Positions 32,776 to 44,955 of a stretch of 64,000 nucleotides of DNA are shown piece by piece (position 1 is the first letter of the stretch; each line of letters begins with the position of its first letter). The notes beneath the pieces are model-generated. The model searched no databases, had not been told where the DNA came from, and saw nothing but the letters and a program-made list of their open reading frames with translations. The position numbers and the translations under genes were made by a program. The stretch is from positions 1-64,000 of the forward strand of contig VSDK01013940.1 of assembly GCA_009767595.1 (NCBI GenBank), written 5' to 3'. Source of the stretch: Symbiodinium kawagutii. Taxonomy: Eukaryota; Sar; Dinophyceae; Suessiales; Symbiodiniaceae.

Positions 32776-35700
32776 TTATCTCTTTTCCTATGCATATCAA
32801 TTTTCGATGCAAACTTTTTTTCGTGCTGTCTCCGCTATCATTGCAAACATGCACAGAATTACTCGCTTACTCTATTCACTTTCGCTTACAGACTCTTGCA
32901 GACCAGGTAACTCCACAGAGATCGTTGTTGAAGTCAATTCCTGAAGGCATTTGAACAAGTCCCCAAGGAAGGAAAACATCTTCGTTGCAAATTCAAAACC
33001 GTTGCTTTCCTCAACATTTTGAACACTACCAACATGACTTGCATAGCATCCCCACATGCAAGAGCTGCCTTCTTCAAAGTATTCGCAACACCAACTGTGG
33101 TTTTACATAGTTAAAAATCAAGAAACTGGCAGCAACAATCAACTTGACTCAACATGCTTTCCATGTTACTTTCCCCACGGAGGTTCAGTTTAGCAGTGCC
33201 ATGGAGCTATGGACAAGCCAGGCTCTACCAGTCTTTCCTTCAGCTGCTCCAAGCTGTCATCTGCTTCAAGGGTCCAGTCTTCCTCCCTCCTTTACTTTTT
33301 CTCATATTTTCAATATTTAATCTTTTTTTGGTTCAAAGTTCCATCACTTCCCCATTTCACGACGCAGCCTGTCCTCAACAGAAGCAGCGAAGTCCGGGGC
33401 CAACTCGGCCATGGCTGCAGTCATTTCCAACACCACTGCTGTGGAGTTGCCGTTGGCCTCGCCATCGGTGGGTGCTGTGTGAAGGAGACGAGAGAGTTTC
33501 CCAACACGAAGTTAAGGAGACGAGACTTTGATGCCACAATGAGGTACTAAAGATTCTACTTCACAGCATTGGGCAATACTGTTCAGGCGAATGCTCATGA
33601 CCCAAAGAAGCAGAATGCTCTGATGCAAAAGAAATAAAAAGAGTCAGAGATTCGGGATTTGTCACCGGAATTTCAAATCGGACCGAGCACCTGGATGCCA
33701 CCCGGGGACGGCTGAACTGCAACACGAAAATCCGAAGTAAAACAAACACGCAATAATTTTATACATACATATGCATATATATATATCATTGTAAATTTTG
33801 TGTTTATATATGTTCAAAAGCTATATCTTATTTACGCGTGTTCATTTTTTGCATATGTTCACTGTATGTACGCACTGGATCAAGAAAGTGGGAAAATAAT
33901 GAAAAATACCTGTAGAGACTGATTGAATGAGGAGTGATGAGATGATGAGAGTCCAACATAGTCCAACGGTCCAAACTGAAGTGTGAGAAACATTGCAACA
34001 GCACTGTGCTATATCGCCTGCTCCAACAGCTCCACCACATGATCAGCTGTGCTTTCATCGGATCCCTCGGGTTGAAGAACTGTGTATTCCACCAAGAGGT
34101 CTCCTGGCCAAACCAAAAACTCTCTTTTGCCTCAAAAACTTTTGCCGACTCAAATAATCTCAAATACCCCACAGCCTACCACCCCGTGCCTAGAGGAGAG
34201 ATGAAAAAAGTCAGCATTTAATCAGAATGTTAGGATATTGCAGGGGCGCAGAGATATTTGGGGGCACACAAGATTTGTGTGTCCCAAATGGGGAACCCCA
34301 AACCCGAGAAACAAAGTCCTTGTCCCTTGGGGTCCCTTCCCTACTGCATCGACTCGGTCTCCTAGAGCTGCCAACCGTCGACCTCCTGAGCCAACCACCA
34401 TGACAGAGGTCACATTCACCAAGTCCTCGGACACCTGAAAGGAAGATCAAGAAAGCCACGGAAGCAATGGAAGCAATGGAAGCAAAGCCAAGGCAAGGCA
34501 GAAGGCAAGGCAGACAGCAAGGCAAAGTGCAAGGCAAAGTGCATGGCAATGAAGACACAAGATCTCAGAGTGGAAGTGCCGGATGTGCAGCGACATGCCA
34601 TGAAGTGATATAAAGAATACATAAAGTTAAGAAATGTTGAGAATATATGTATATATATATAATTATATAAATAAAAATAAAAATAAAAGACAATATATCA
34701 TAAAGCCATTGAAAGGTTGATGATTTGACTTTCGTGTGTCTTGCTCAAGCTTGCAGTGCCGCTTCATGCACTTGCACATCATGTCTCGACGAGACTTGCT
34801 GCGTTGCACTTACCGTGTCAAAGCTTTCAGCGACTGCCGACGTGCCGAGAACTCTCGACTTGCTCCGAGAACTCTCTCTCTGTTTCCCTCTCTTTCTTTT
34901 TTTTCTTCTCTCTCTCTCTCTCTCTGTCTTTCCTATTCTTTTAAAACAACTTTCAAAACAAAGGCGAACGGTCAAACAGTCTCGGTATGACGTTATCATG
35001 GGAGCACTGTGGGACACTCCTCACACTCTTGGTACTCTGGTCACTAGACACTTGGGACAGCTTTGTGTTGACACTCTTTGCGGAGATTCTGGTGAGACTC
35101 TTGCTATGACACTGCAACCACCAAAAACACAAACCCGGCCACGCCACCACCAAGACACGACCGCACCACCACTAAAATACCCCCCGCAAACACATTCTGT
35201 TCAGCACTACCATTGCGGAACGCTTTCCTGCAACAGCCGAGGCTGAAAGCTACACCTGTCAAACGATGTCGGGATGTGGGGCGTCGAAGAACGTCTAAAC
35301 CCCGGCTTCGCTCAGCACTACCGGTGCGGATGCTTCCCTACAGCTGCGTGTGCTCAAAGTATCGCACCTGCACAAAGTCAAGAGACAAAAATCTCCCTCT
35401 CTCATCCTCTCAGGTATCCTCTCTCTCTCTTGGGCATTCTGTGAAGCCCTGGAATCAGAGCAGGCACGCGCAAACTCCTCCCAAATCCTTACCCCCAAGG
35501 CAGCACGAAGAAAAGCGATTGAAGCAAACAACTGGTGAATACTGATGAAAACTAAGCTTTTCCCATGGTTTCTTCAAGTTTGGAACTCTTTGGTTCAAAA
35601 CGACGAAGGCACGTCCAAAGTGCTACAAGATGCTACAAGTACCCTGAGGCGCACAATGCGCAAAGACTACTCCAAAGCGTTGCGCCAGCCACGAAGAAAA

Positions 35701-36520
35701 ATGCAACGTGGAATTGCAGGACCTTGCAAATCTACTGTACCTGCCACACAAAACGCACATGTCAATGAAAGCACGGCTGCAAAAACGATGTCAGGAACAA
35801 GCTTCGAAGCATGCTGTTGGAAAACTCGCCACTCGTACGGCCATAGATTCCACAAACGAACGGCTGCAAACCGTTGAGGATGGTTGCAGATGGTTGTCGA
35901 TCCGTCACGCTTCGGAGCAAACACACCTAGAACCCTTCGCATCGCATTTGGGCGAATTGATCTCTCTCTCTCTCTCTGTTTATGTGTTTGTGTATGTGAT
36001 ATTATGTGATTATGTTGGATGATATTTGATGATGCAGTATTTGAGTATAAGTGAGCATTATCATGTTCTGTATTTGTTATGACTTGTTTGTGATTTTGTG
36101 CAGAACTCAAAGCGGAGTCCTTCAAGGAGCGAGCGATGCCCCGTGCCAGGGCTGTCTTCACAGCTGGGAGGGTTGCAAAGGTCGCAGCGTTGCGGACACG
36201 AAGTCGCATGCGACCACGGAACAAGCGCCTCCTAGGCTTGGGCTGTTGACTTTTCTGAGATTTACTCCGTCGCTTCAAACTTCAAAACGGAATCACATCC
36301 CATCACATCTTCTTACATCTTACACCACATAGCCTTATCGCATCCTTTTACATTTCTTTACATCCTTTATCATCTCCTTTTATAAAGGATTTAATGATTT
36401 AACAAGCACTTTCAAGCAATTCATCACCTTCCGAGCAACCCAAACTTGGGTGTTCCAACTGGTGGCAAAGCGGGCATCACCTTAGTGGCTTCTCTCTTGA
36501 GGATAAAGGCCAGGTAAAAG
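32776..36520. other. Gene-poor stretch, no model resolved
   Basis: Contains an AGGCA-type repeat (about 34450-34550), (TA)n near 34645-34665 and (CT)n near 34896-34926 and 35960-35980. Around 35200-35400 and 35600-35900 a motif like CAAAGTATCGCACCTGCACA recurs in diverged form and reappears at 39000-39600. Candidate frames exist on both strands but none could be joined. Confidence 0.35.
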
Positions 36521-37182
36521 TCACGCAACCAGACTCAAAGAGGAAAACCGGACTTCTTCGGATTTATTCGGCACCTTGTGAAGAGCTTTTTGAGAGTAGC
36601 TTCTCTACAAAAACAGGCACACACACACACACACGAGCACACAACAAGTATAAACTTACCAAGTAGTTGCTTTGGAACTGTTGTATTCTTTCATTTCTTT
36701 CTAGTGCCGTTTTTTGCTTCAACGCTTTGTGGCTCTTTCTCCTCCAAGGGGCTGCTAGCCATACATCAGTCAACTTTGTATCTTCGGGCACCTCGCACTG
36801 CAAGTCCTGAAGCACAAGCCATTGAAGAAACTCATTGGAGAATGCTCACGTTGTCTTGCTATGCCTTGCTCTGCCTTGCTATTTGCTATGCCTTGCTACT
36901 TGCTATGCCTTGCTTATCGTGACCGTGCCCATGGAATGTCAATGGATCCTTGGGAGTCTCTCCTTCCACCTGTCCTCTGATTCGGAAGCGTTGGGATAGA
37001 GGGAATTGTTCGTTGTGATGGCACGTCCGCCATGTGTTGTCACCACGAGGGTCATGGTACCGTTTTGGATCGACAAACCTGCAAGTTGAGAGAAGCTTCA
37101 GTTCCCCGCAGGGGGAGAAGCTTTCTCTCCAGCACAGCAATGACGGAATCTTTCCGTCTTGCAAATCCCCAGCAACAACGTC
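36521..37182 (-). CDS. Three-exon 3' end of an unknown protein gene
   Basis: The best splice model in the window. Exon 37182-36970 is 213 bp with a TTGTAG acceptor and GTGGAA donor and encodes 71 residues with several Cys (IPSLLCWRESFSPCGELK, then KRYHDPRGDNTWRTCHHNE). Exon 36806-36660 is 147 bp with a CTTCAG acceptor and a consensus GTAAGT donor and encodes 49 residues (VPEDTKLTDVWLAAPWRRK, then a basic helix). Exon 36604-36521 is 84 bp after TTTTTGTAG and encodes 27 residues and a stop. All three are phase 0 and exact multiples of three. No family is recognised; the Cys/His-rich first exon followed by a basic helix is only suggestive. The gene continues upstream, where exon 37625-37747 may belong to it. 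Confidence 0.58.
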
Positions 37183-37624
37183 CTACAAGTCCTACAATGA
37201 ATGTCTGCAACACAAAATTGCCACCTTTGTACCATGTTGATCCATGTTGTCTGCATCATCTCATTTCCAAATCAGAAAGCATGTGCATGCTGGAGCTGCT
37301 AGAGCACACAGCACATCGACGTGCGAAAGCCCAGGTCAAAGGGTCTCCCTGCATATTCACTTGCTGACTGTGTGTGGTAAATCACGCCAAGTGCGGGATC
37401 GCAAGCCAGCTACCAAACTGGTTCCTCAGGTGTAATGGAAAGGAAGAAACCATTCAATCATATTCAATCTAAAATATCTATAGCTGTATCATCTTGCCAC
37501 TCTATTTTCACTACATCTGACAGGTTCTGATTTCACAAATTTGAAATCATTTGAAGTTTCAACATGTTTCAATTCATTACAGATTCGATTCGCAGCTTGA
37601 TTTCTGCTTCGATCTTCGGTGCCT

Positions 37625-37747
37625 GCTGGTGTCCCTTTGTTTCGCCATGCGCTGAAGGTGGTCCAGGCCCTCCGAGTCTTCAATGCGAAGTCGAAAGCCA
37701 CGAAGGAAGGGTCGCTCCCAGCGTAACCCGCGGGGTCACCGCCATCC
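37625..37747 (-). CDS. Candidate GC-rich exon, possibly same gene as 36.5-37.2 kb
   Basis: A GTGCAG acceptor at about 37750 opens a GC-rich frame reading VDGGDPAGYAGSDPSFVAF and on through a basic/aromatic stretch (TRRAWTTFSAWRNK). Its GC content stands above its flanks. The 3' border is unclear: no good GT is present and a GC donor (CAGGCACC) near 37620 is the best option. Non-GT donors are known in dinoflagellates. Confidence 0.4.
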
Positions 37748-37771
37748 ACCCTGCACTGCACCGAAAGGAAT

Positions 37772-40700
37772 GAGAACTAAGATGAATGAAGATGAGTTAA
37801 GAGGACAATTTTTAGAAGTGAGAATGAATTCATAGGAAAATTATCTTGACTTTGAATTCTCTGCGTCGTCGTCAGAGCAAGCTCTGTCTCAGCCAGGCTA
37901 AGTCGTCCATATAAATTGCACTCATCCCAACCAAACATCAAACTGAAAAACAAATCAGTCGGGAAAGTCATTTCAAACCATGTGCATGCTGGTCATGTTC
38001 GATGTCTTGTGAGGCCTTTGTCCTGCCAATGTAAAAGCAGTGCGTCCTGGGATGCAACAGGTCGATGTGCCCATGACCTCAAACATGAAATCTGCGCATT
38101 GCCTGTGCTGCGTACGCTCCCTCTCTCCCTCTTGGTGTCTCCCCCTTTCTCTCTCTTCTACTCTGAATATTCTCCATATTTATTCTCTATTATTCATTAT
38201 TATTCTCTATTATTCTCTTTCTCTCTCATTGTCGTTCTCATCTCTCTCTCTCTCTCTCTTCCTCTCCCTCCCTCCATCTTTGAACGATTTTTCATGTCTG
38301 AATATCTAACAGCTGAAATGAAAAGGATGGCAGTGCCATGCATGTCGGCATTATCTCAGGGAACCCATGGCACATGTTTCCCTGAGCCCAGGTGCATACA
38401 ATGACTTGCTCTTATCGTCATACTGCATTGCACTTCCTTGGCACGGCACTCGCATCTCCCAGAAATCCCGAAGTTACAACTGACTCGTAGCCGGGTGATC
38501 CGATGAACAGATCCTCCTCATCATTTGTCCCATCTAGAATGACCGGTGAAAGAGCATGAGCATCTGGCCAAAATGGCTGGAGAGCATAAGCCCAATTCGT
38601 CAGCCAATAAATTGTCTAAACCGGTCCTGCCAAGCTCTTGTGATCTCTTTCCATTGCAAAAACGGATATGAAAATCATAGGATCAAAGTAGAACCCGCAC
38701 AAGGCGGAAGTTTCCAATCGAAGGGGAAAGTGATCCTATGAGGGGTGGCGGAATGCGTTGCCCATCGGATGTGGGGACAGCTCTTGTTCACAGCTTTGGG
38801 CGGACCGTTTGTTGGAGCGACGAATGTGTGGTGAAGTTTGTGTGGCGTTAGCGTTGCTGGCGCGGATGTTTGTGTGGTCTTGGCTCATTGCCCGTTGCCT
38901 GTGTATTTGTGGTGACCTACATGACTCTTCTGAGTTACTGTATAATCTGAGTTAAATGACTCTTCTGAGCTATATAGTCTTCTCTGAGCTACTGGGCTCT
39001 TCTGAGCTTTTTGCTCGAAGCACCACGCTTTCCATGCAAAGTCACGATTGCAACACTCCTCAAGATGACTTTGCGCAGCATTTACATAGCAAAAAACAAA
39101 TCAACCAATGCTTCATGCGCTCACAATATCACGCCTGCCAGGCAAAGTCGCAAGCGCAAAACATCTGACGGCCTGATGTTCCATTTACGTTGTGGAAAGT
39201 CTGTGCAGGACAAGTACATGTACTCAAAGCGCCACACCGGCCACACTAAATGAAGACCCTAAGCTCACCAGCGAACACCTTGAGACCTCCACTGCCAGAA
39301 AAGGACTGAAAAACATCGACCACAAAAAGTCGATGCCGGCACCGCAGAACCGACCTACTAAGCAGGGAAGGACGGAGCACACTGCGAGAATTGGCCGCTC
39401 GCAAGCTTCCCATCTTCCAAATTCGCAACTCACAGTTTCAGCGATCCAACGCACACGTTCTCCGCACACGGCGGAGGAAAATCTCTTCGCTCAGCTACTT
39501 CATGCCCAAATATTTCCAACACTTCCATTGGAAAGCAATTTAAAGAAAGCTTGATGCACTCCAAGTACTACACCTGCCACGCAACGCAACAGTTACACGG
39601 TCACACTCACTTGACTGAGCACTTACTGACTTGACTAGACACTTACTGACTTGAAACTTGCCTGGCTTGACATTTACGTCTTACATGACTTCACATACGT
39701 GACATCAGACTTACATGACTTCACACCTACTTGACCTGACAAATACGGGACATCACACTTACATGACTTCACACTTACTTGACTTGACACTTCTACCGGA
39801 CCGGAACTCGGAGTTTCTTGCCGCAATTTCCTTTGATCATGTTTTTTGACTGTTTTTACGGCACCGGAAATCTTTTACTCATGAGGACAGTTCTATTTTC
39901 CGCAAAAAACTCAACGTAGCAACATGTAGCAACGAATAAAAGCTGATATCCATCATGCGAGCCTTGAAGGCTCGCAAAAAGGCTAGGTACCCTTCATGCG
40001 GAAGGTGTTGAGGCGCTGTTGCGATCGGAGGATTGGTGCAATGAAAGTGCCTGGTCAGATCTCTGATGCCGAGACAAATTAGACAACCTCCAAACTGGAA
40101 GGAGGGCAAATATGGGTAAACATGGGGTTGATGGACTTGATGGAACAACACAACATCATAGATTTGGTAGATGAATATGGATTAATTGATTGATCAATAT
40201 ACGGAATATCGTTCATTTATTTGTTTGTTCATGTATCCAATGTATCTATTTATGTAAATGAATCTATATATGTAAACACATGTACATAAATAGATTCTCT
40301 GATAGGTTCGTCATATTTCCGAATGATCCATCAAGTGCTGGATTCCAAGTGAAGGGGATGGAGCCTCACCATGTCTGAGGTCAAAGGGTCGTGAGAAAAC
40401 ACGGAGAAAATGCCTTGGGACACCTAGTGTGAAATAATGGGCATGGCAGTGCAGCATCTTGTGGTGTCCAGCAATTTCTGCTTTTAAATCTAGGGGTTAA
40501 CGGATTAACCAACTTTGAGGCAAAGGTCCGCAGTCGGGAGATTACACAGCTCGCTGAAAATTATATTTAGCATACGTACGACGTACATTTGCATGTCTGT
40601 CTGATGCTAAACTCTTAGAAGCCCGCCTAAGCCCTGAGCATACCATTTCGCATCTTAAAATACTCGAAGATCAGATAGTGACCATTAGTAAGTTAGCTTT

Positions 40701-41315
40701 AAGAGGAAACTTCACACTTAGAATTCAAATCAATCTCAACATTATAGTAATTCTAACTTCAAATGATTAAAAATGATTTGTCAAAACATTTCGCAACATT
40801 TTCATCTCGAGAGTTGTGCCCGCCTCCGAGCACTTCACCGTCACTCGCACGCACACGGCCAACATAACCCACGTGAGCATCGGATTTGGCCATCCACCTG
40901 AGGCAACTGACCACGGAACAACTCTTTCTCTTGTGAATATGATCTTATTATGATCTTTATTATGTTCATCTTTATGTTCATCTTTATGTTCGTATTATAC
41001 CGTATACCCTTTCTTTATGTCTTTACGTTTTATCAAGTTTTATATCTTTAGAAAATGCATGCTCTTCCTAAAACCTCACAAAACCCACATGGACTCTGGG
41101 ACGAGTTGCATGGGGGAGCCCGTATCCCGGGCAGTGAGAGTTTGGAGGTCCTGGCCCAGGCGGGGCGTGCGGCTTTCACATCTTGGGATCATTTTGCAAT
41201 TGCAAATTGCAGCGGTTTTGCTGCATTTGAGAACCATGAATTACCATGAATTACCATAAATTACCATGAATTGCCATGATGCATGTCGGTTGTGATTCGA
41301 ATTGTTCACCACTAC
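37772..41315. other. Gene-poor stretch
   Basis: Contains a (CT)n-rich tract at about 38105-38280, a degenerate ACTTACATGACTTCACA repeat at 39600-39800, and AT-rich sequence at 40160-40310. I found no supported exon. Confidence 0.35.
39600..39800. repeat. Degenerate ACTTGAC / ACATGACTTCAC repeat
   Basis: TTACATGACTTCACA occurs at about 39690, 39712 and 39760 with related TTACTTGACTTGACA units between. Confidence 0.6.
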
Positions 41316-41420
41316 CCATCCCGCTCCAGGCCATTCCATCGGTAGATAGTGTTCCCACCAGCAGACTCCCCAGCAACGTAGATATGCTTCTCCGAGCGGT
41401 CCAAAGCCAAACCATAGACC
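41316..41420 (-). CDS. Beta-propeller-like exon (NHL/YWTD-type blade)
   Basis: A minus-strand 105-bp exon between ACGTTCAG and a GTAGTG donor encodes VYGLALDRSEKHIYVA, then GNTIYRWNGL. The pattern G-L-A-L-D followed by IYVA and an aromatic/Arg ending is typical of one blade of NHL or LDL-receptor-type beta-propellers. One blade alone cannot define the protein. The plus strand is also open here (an ATG frame at 41276-41680), so the strand call rests on the blade pattern. It is likely downstream of exon 41807-42011, but the phases differ by one, so an exon may be missing between them. Confidence 0.42.
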
Positions 41421-41806
41421 CTGAACGTGAATCGCGGGCTCAACAGCGCCGAAAGCAAGGCTCGAAGCAGGTAATTATGATGTGGCGGACTTGCAAGGTA
41501 CAGAATGGCACGATGCAGCCGCATGACATAGCAAGATTAGCAGGATTCATTGTAATTATCATGTCCCAAACTGTGCCTGGTGTCAGCCATGTTGTGAGAA
41601 TCATCAAGCTGCTGCGCGCTAAACCTGAAACAGCACGGCAGGATCCCTGTAGCGAAACATATGAAATGTACGAATTGTAATTGATTCTCATCACAATGTC
41701 AATCCCACGTCTCAGTAAATGAACTATTTGCCATTATTTGCTATTCATCATTATCTATCTCGATCGAAGTCCAATTCTTTTTGACTAATTTGCTCTACAT
41801 ACCTAC

Positions 41807-42011
41807 TTTCAGATGCCACTTGTTTCGCTCTGCATCTGAGCTGATGGACTGACCCCAGGTCTGTGTCAGTCGTTGTTGCAGATCTGCAGTGTATGTCTCC
41901 AAGCGCGCGATCCTTGGAAGCTTCGGGGAGAATTCATGGAGCAATGCACTGCCCCAAGATATCTCAAGTGCCGTCCCAAGATCCAAAAATTGTGCCTTGA
42001 TTGGCATTGTA
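41807..42011 (-). CDS. Candidate 205-bp exon, unknown protein
   Basis: A TTCCCAAAG acceptor and a consensus GTAGGT donor bound a frame of 68 codons reading FLDLGTALEISWGSALLHEF, then LETYTADLQQRLTQTWG. The composition and splice borders are convincing. The first in-frame ATG is the second codon, so translation could start here. No domain is recognised. Confidence 0.5.
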
Positions 42012-42451
42012 CTTTGGGAAAAAACAACATGCACGAGCATCATTTAGCATCCTCATCATCCTGCTGCTTCTACCGGGCAGTCTGAAGCCCAAAAGTCATT
42101 GCCCACATGTGATTTTGACACACTGATAGCATCAAAATCTTCACCGCATTTCTCACACTGCTGCTGGAGCACTGCACCGCATTGGTAGCCTAAGCTTTCG
42201 AATGACATGAAATGACGGCTCCAAAGCTAGTGCTCTTCCAGCGAGTGAAGCTGTCCGGTAGCACTCTTAGCACAGAAACGCTGGAACGAAGGCTTCCTGA
42301 CCCTCACACACAAACACTCTTCGATTACACAAGTTTGCCTCGCATTGTGCCCCTCTCATTTCAAATACACGTAAAACATGATGAAATATCATGAAATATG
42401 TGGGAAGCTCATGGAAGTTCTTCAAGATCTCATTGCATTCAAGTGACCCTG

Positions 42452-42530
42452 TTGTTGGTATAGGCGCCAATGGCGACGCGATGATCGCTGAAGATCTCCA
42501 CTGCCTTGGCTTCAAGGCTTTGAGCTATCA
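42452..42530 (-). CDS. Candidate short exon upstream of 42.0 kb
   Basis: Minus-strand frame reading SLEAKAVEIFSDHRVAIGAY before a GTCACT donor-like site, after an ATAG acceptor. It has good composition but only about 25 codons. Probably part of the same transcription unit as 41316-42011. Confidence 0.3.
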
Positions 42531-42649
42531 GTCATCCTAGGAACCTGCTCGACCCAGTTGCATAGCAGAAACAATATGAAATAAAATATGAAATAGATTA
42601 TTTCAAATAATTGTGCAATTTTGAAATAGATTAAAATAATTGTGCAATT

Positions 42650-42850
42650 TTGAACTTAGCATAAGTTGCATATGGCACGTCAAAGCGAAACTGAAACGCA
42701 GCCTTTCCAAAGCCCTGATATGCCGTGATGCTGTGACATAGCTGTAGTCGAAAAACCGCTGGTGCAACAAAGAGCCATCAGCTACGGAGAACACCTCAAG
42801 GCATGACCGGCAAAACAGTAATTGCCCTAATGGAGTCTTGAACTCATCGG
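42650..42850 (-). CDS. Candidate exon(s) with propeller-like strands
   Basis: A minus frame reads LFCRSCLEVFSVADGSLL, resembling the inner strands of a beta-propeller blade. A second frame just downstream reads AYQGFGKAAFQFRFDVPYA, which has the G-x-G...F...P spacing of NHL repeats. The frames differ, so there is either a small intron (AG acceptors are available) or a frameshift. Together with 41316-41420 this suggests a propeller protein gene on the minus strand. Confidence 0.32.
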
Positions 42851-42879
42851 CAAAATAAATACAGTTTAACAACATCATT

Positions 42880-44217
42880 TAGGGCCAAGCAGTAAACCAA
42901 ACAAGCTTGACAAGGTCCAGATATGTCCAGATTGCAGCCTCTGTCTCAGCGATGGTAAAATAAATTCATGAGTTCTTACTGAGTTCTTGCTGCAAACTCT
43001 GAATCATTCAAAGCATGGAACACAGTTGAAGAGGAAGGAAATGACTCCCAAAAGGGAAACAAAGGAGAAAAATGAGAAGGACTTGCAGGAAGCAATTGAT
43101 TACTATAAATCAAATGAAACAGGTATCTAAACCAAGCATAGCTGGGCATGAGTGCAAACCCATGAAAGGACAAACGCACATTGAGATCTCGAGAACGGAT
43201 AATCGCTGGAAGGCAAAAATTGAAAGAAGGAAAAACTTTGGGGAGCCGAAATGGATGGACTTGAGGCCAGGGGTAGGTGACGAAAGCTAGCATGGCAACT
43301 GACCTGACTGGAAGAACAAACAACGATTAGCATACATTGCTTTTTGTTGAAGAAAGCCGTAACAAGTAGAAACTGTAGTGTAACAAGAACGACCTAGGGG
43401 GATTGAGCCTAGCGAGGGCCCCCCCAATAATTGAATTATTCAATTATTTTTGAGTTTTGGAGGTCCTGTCTCTGCCAATTACTTGCTAAAGCAAGAGCAA
43501 CTTCAGCTAGCTGACGCTACCTGTACTGTATGGCACATTGTCTGAATAAGTCATTGGAGATCCAACAGGTGTGCTGTTGACAAGTCATGATGGTCAGGAA
43601 GCTAAGTTGACTTGCGAAACAAGTTGCAAATTGCTCCTTCCTGTCACTTTGTTCACTCCAAGATGATGTTGCGGGTTCAGGTGACACTGTTGCTGGTTGA
43701 CCTCCACAATATTCCAGGACTACACGCCCTTGTTTTCATGAAACAGAGTTTTGGCCCGAGAGGCCCTGGGGAAGCACATCTCAAGAAACAACTTGGACCT
43801 GATGAGTTGGACGGCAGAACACAACAGTATATGGTGTACATTGGTGTAGCATGCTGCAAGCTGCATGCTGTGCACATCTTAATCTGTAGGGCCTACCGAA
43901 TGTATCAACTTCCATGGCAACAATGCCAACAACAAGAAACAAAATAAAACCAAAGCAAACGACAAAAAAAATGGCAAGACACAGCCTTCACTGACAAAGA
44001 ATCGAATCCCAAAAGCAAACAGTTCAACCACATCAACAGCACAATTCAACAACAAAGCCACCAGCATTGAAAACGAACATCAACGCCACCGCTTCATTTC
44101 AAACAACCTCTTCCTCCCTATATGCTTTCCTTTTTTGGAAACTTTCGCCACCGTCTTGTGCGGTCACTATGCTACTGTTACGACCAAACGCTGTCGATTG
44201 CCCGGACCCGAAAAAGT
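42880..44217. other. No supported gene
   Basis: A plus frame at 43612-43947 (111 codons) is open without splice support. A T-poor A/C/G tract lies at about 43920-44090. A GGGCCCCCCC run precedes the palindrome at 43426. Confidence 0.35.
43426..43448. other. 23-bp perfect A/T palindrome
   Basis: Two 11-base arms (AATAATTGAAT and its exact complement) flank one central T, directly after a run of seven C. It could form a cruciform or short hairpin. Confidence 0.8.
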
Positions 44218-44312
44218 CTTCATCTTCATCATCATCTCATCCTCTTCATCATCATCATTATCGTCATCCCTAAACCCTAACCCAAAACCCTAACACCCTA
44301 GACCCTCAAAAC
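44218..44312. repeat. (ATC)n microsatellite joined to telomeric repeats
   Basis: Imperfect ATC/TTC units run to 44267 and are followed without spacer by CCCTAAA, CCCTAA, CCCAAAA, CCCTAA and decaying CCCT units to about 44312. The telomeric strand orientation matches the terminal stub. Confidence 0.85.
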
Positions 44313-44431
44313 CTTTAAAAATCCCTACATGACAGTGAATTCTTGGGCAAACGACGGTGTCTGCGCGTACTGTTACTGTACACAATACCAGATGCAAGGA
44401 ACATATTCGAGAGTTGCGCTGAACGTGCTGA

Positions 44432-44633
44432 GATGAATACTGCTGTCGCTCTTGCAAATAAATTATTGTACAAAGCAAAGTTGCGCTTTCTTACAAAGAT
44501 ACCACTGAACCTTACCCATGGCCCATACCTAGCATTTCGTAGAATTAAAGTACTATCGGGCACTTTGCATTTTGAAGAGCTCTTTTTTCCACACATGATG
44601 AGCTTAGTTGGAAGGACAAAAGCATTGACATAA
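44432..44633 (+). CDS. Uncertain plus-strand ORF
   Basis: From an ATG near 44432 a frame of about 66 codons reads VALANKLLYKAKLRFLTKIP and on to a stop at 44633; the frame is open upstream to 44343. The composition is reasonable, but there is no splice context and no domain, and a minus frame overlaps it. Confidence 0.2.
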
Positions 44634-44894
44634 TGACATGACCGCTTGACTAAGCAAAATCTGGGATCTATGTCTATGATTCCCTAAACAGCCCAGAATG
44701 TTGGTTAAGACCTGTATTGTTATCCGAAAAGTCTGTGGAAAGCTTCGGTCTTTGAACTCAACCAATTGCAAGCTTGTGCCCGGGGATTGCAATATGGTTG
44801 CGGAATTTCACCTTGTATTGAATTGAAGCACCAGAATCCACAAATTGTTTATACGGTGTGCGCCTATAAGCATGTATGTACGTATGTGTGCAAT

Positions 44895-44955
44895 GTAAAT
44901 ATATATATATATATATATACATTACATATAGTATGTATATATATATATATATATC
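44895..44955. repeat. (TA)n microsatellites
   Basis: Two TA runs separated by CATTACATATAGTATG. A (GT)n run follows at about 45079-45097. Confidence 0.85.

Noticed and set aside
33400-33550. Short plus-strand reading VISNTTAV resembling part of alpha-tubulin
   Set aside because: The similarity covers only about eight residues and does not continue into the next conserved tubulin block in any frame.
35140-39600. Recurring CAAAGTAxCxCACCTGC motif read as repeated zinc-finger-like peptides
   Set aside because: Copies are in different frames and heavily diverged; better treated as a dispersed repeat.
41276-41680. 134-codon ATG-initiated plus frame
   Set aside because: Overlaps the minus-strand propeller-like exon; no splice or domain support. 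Kept only as an alternative reading.
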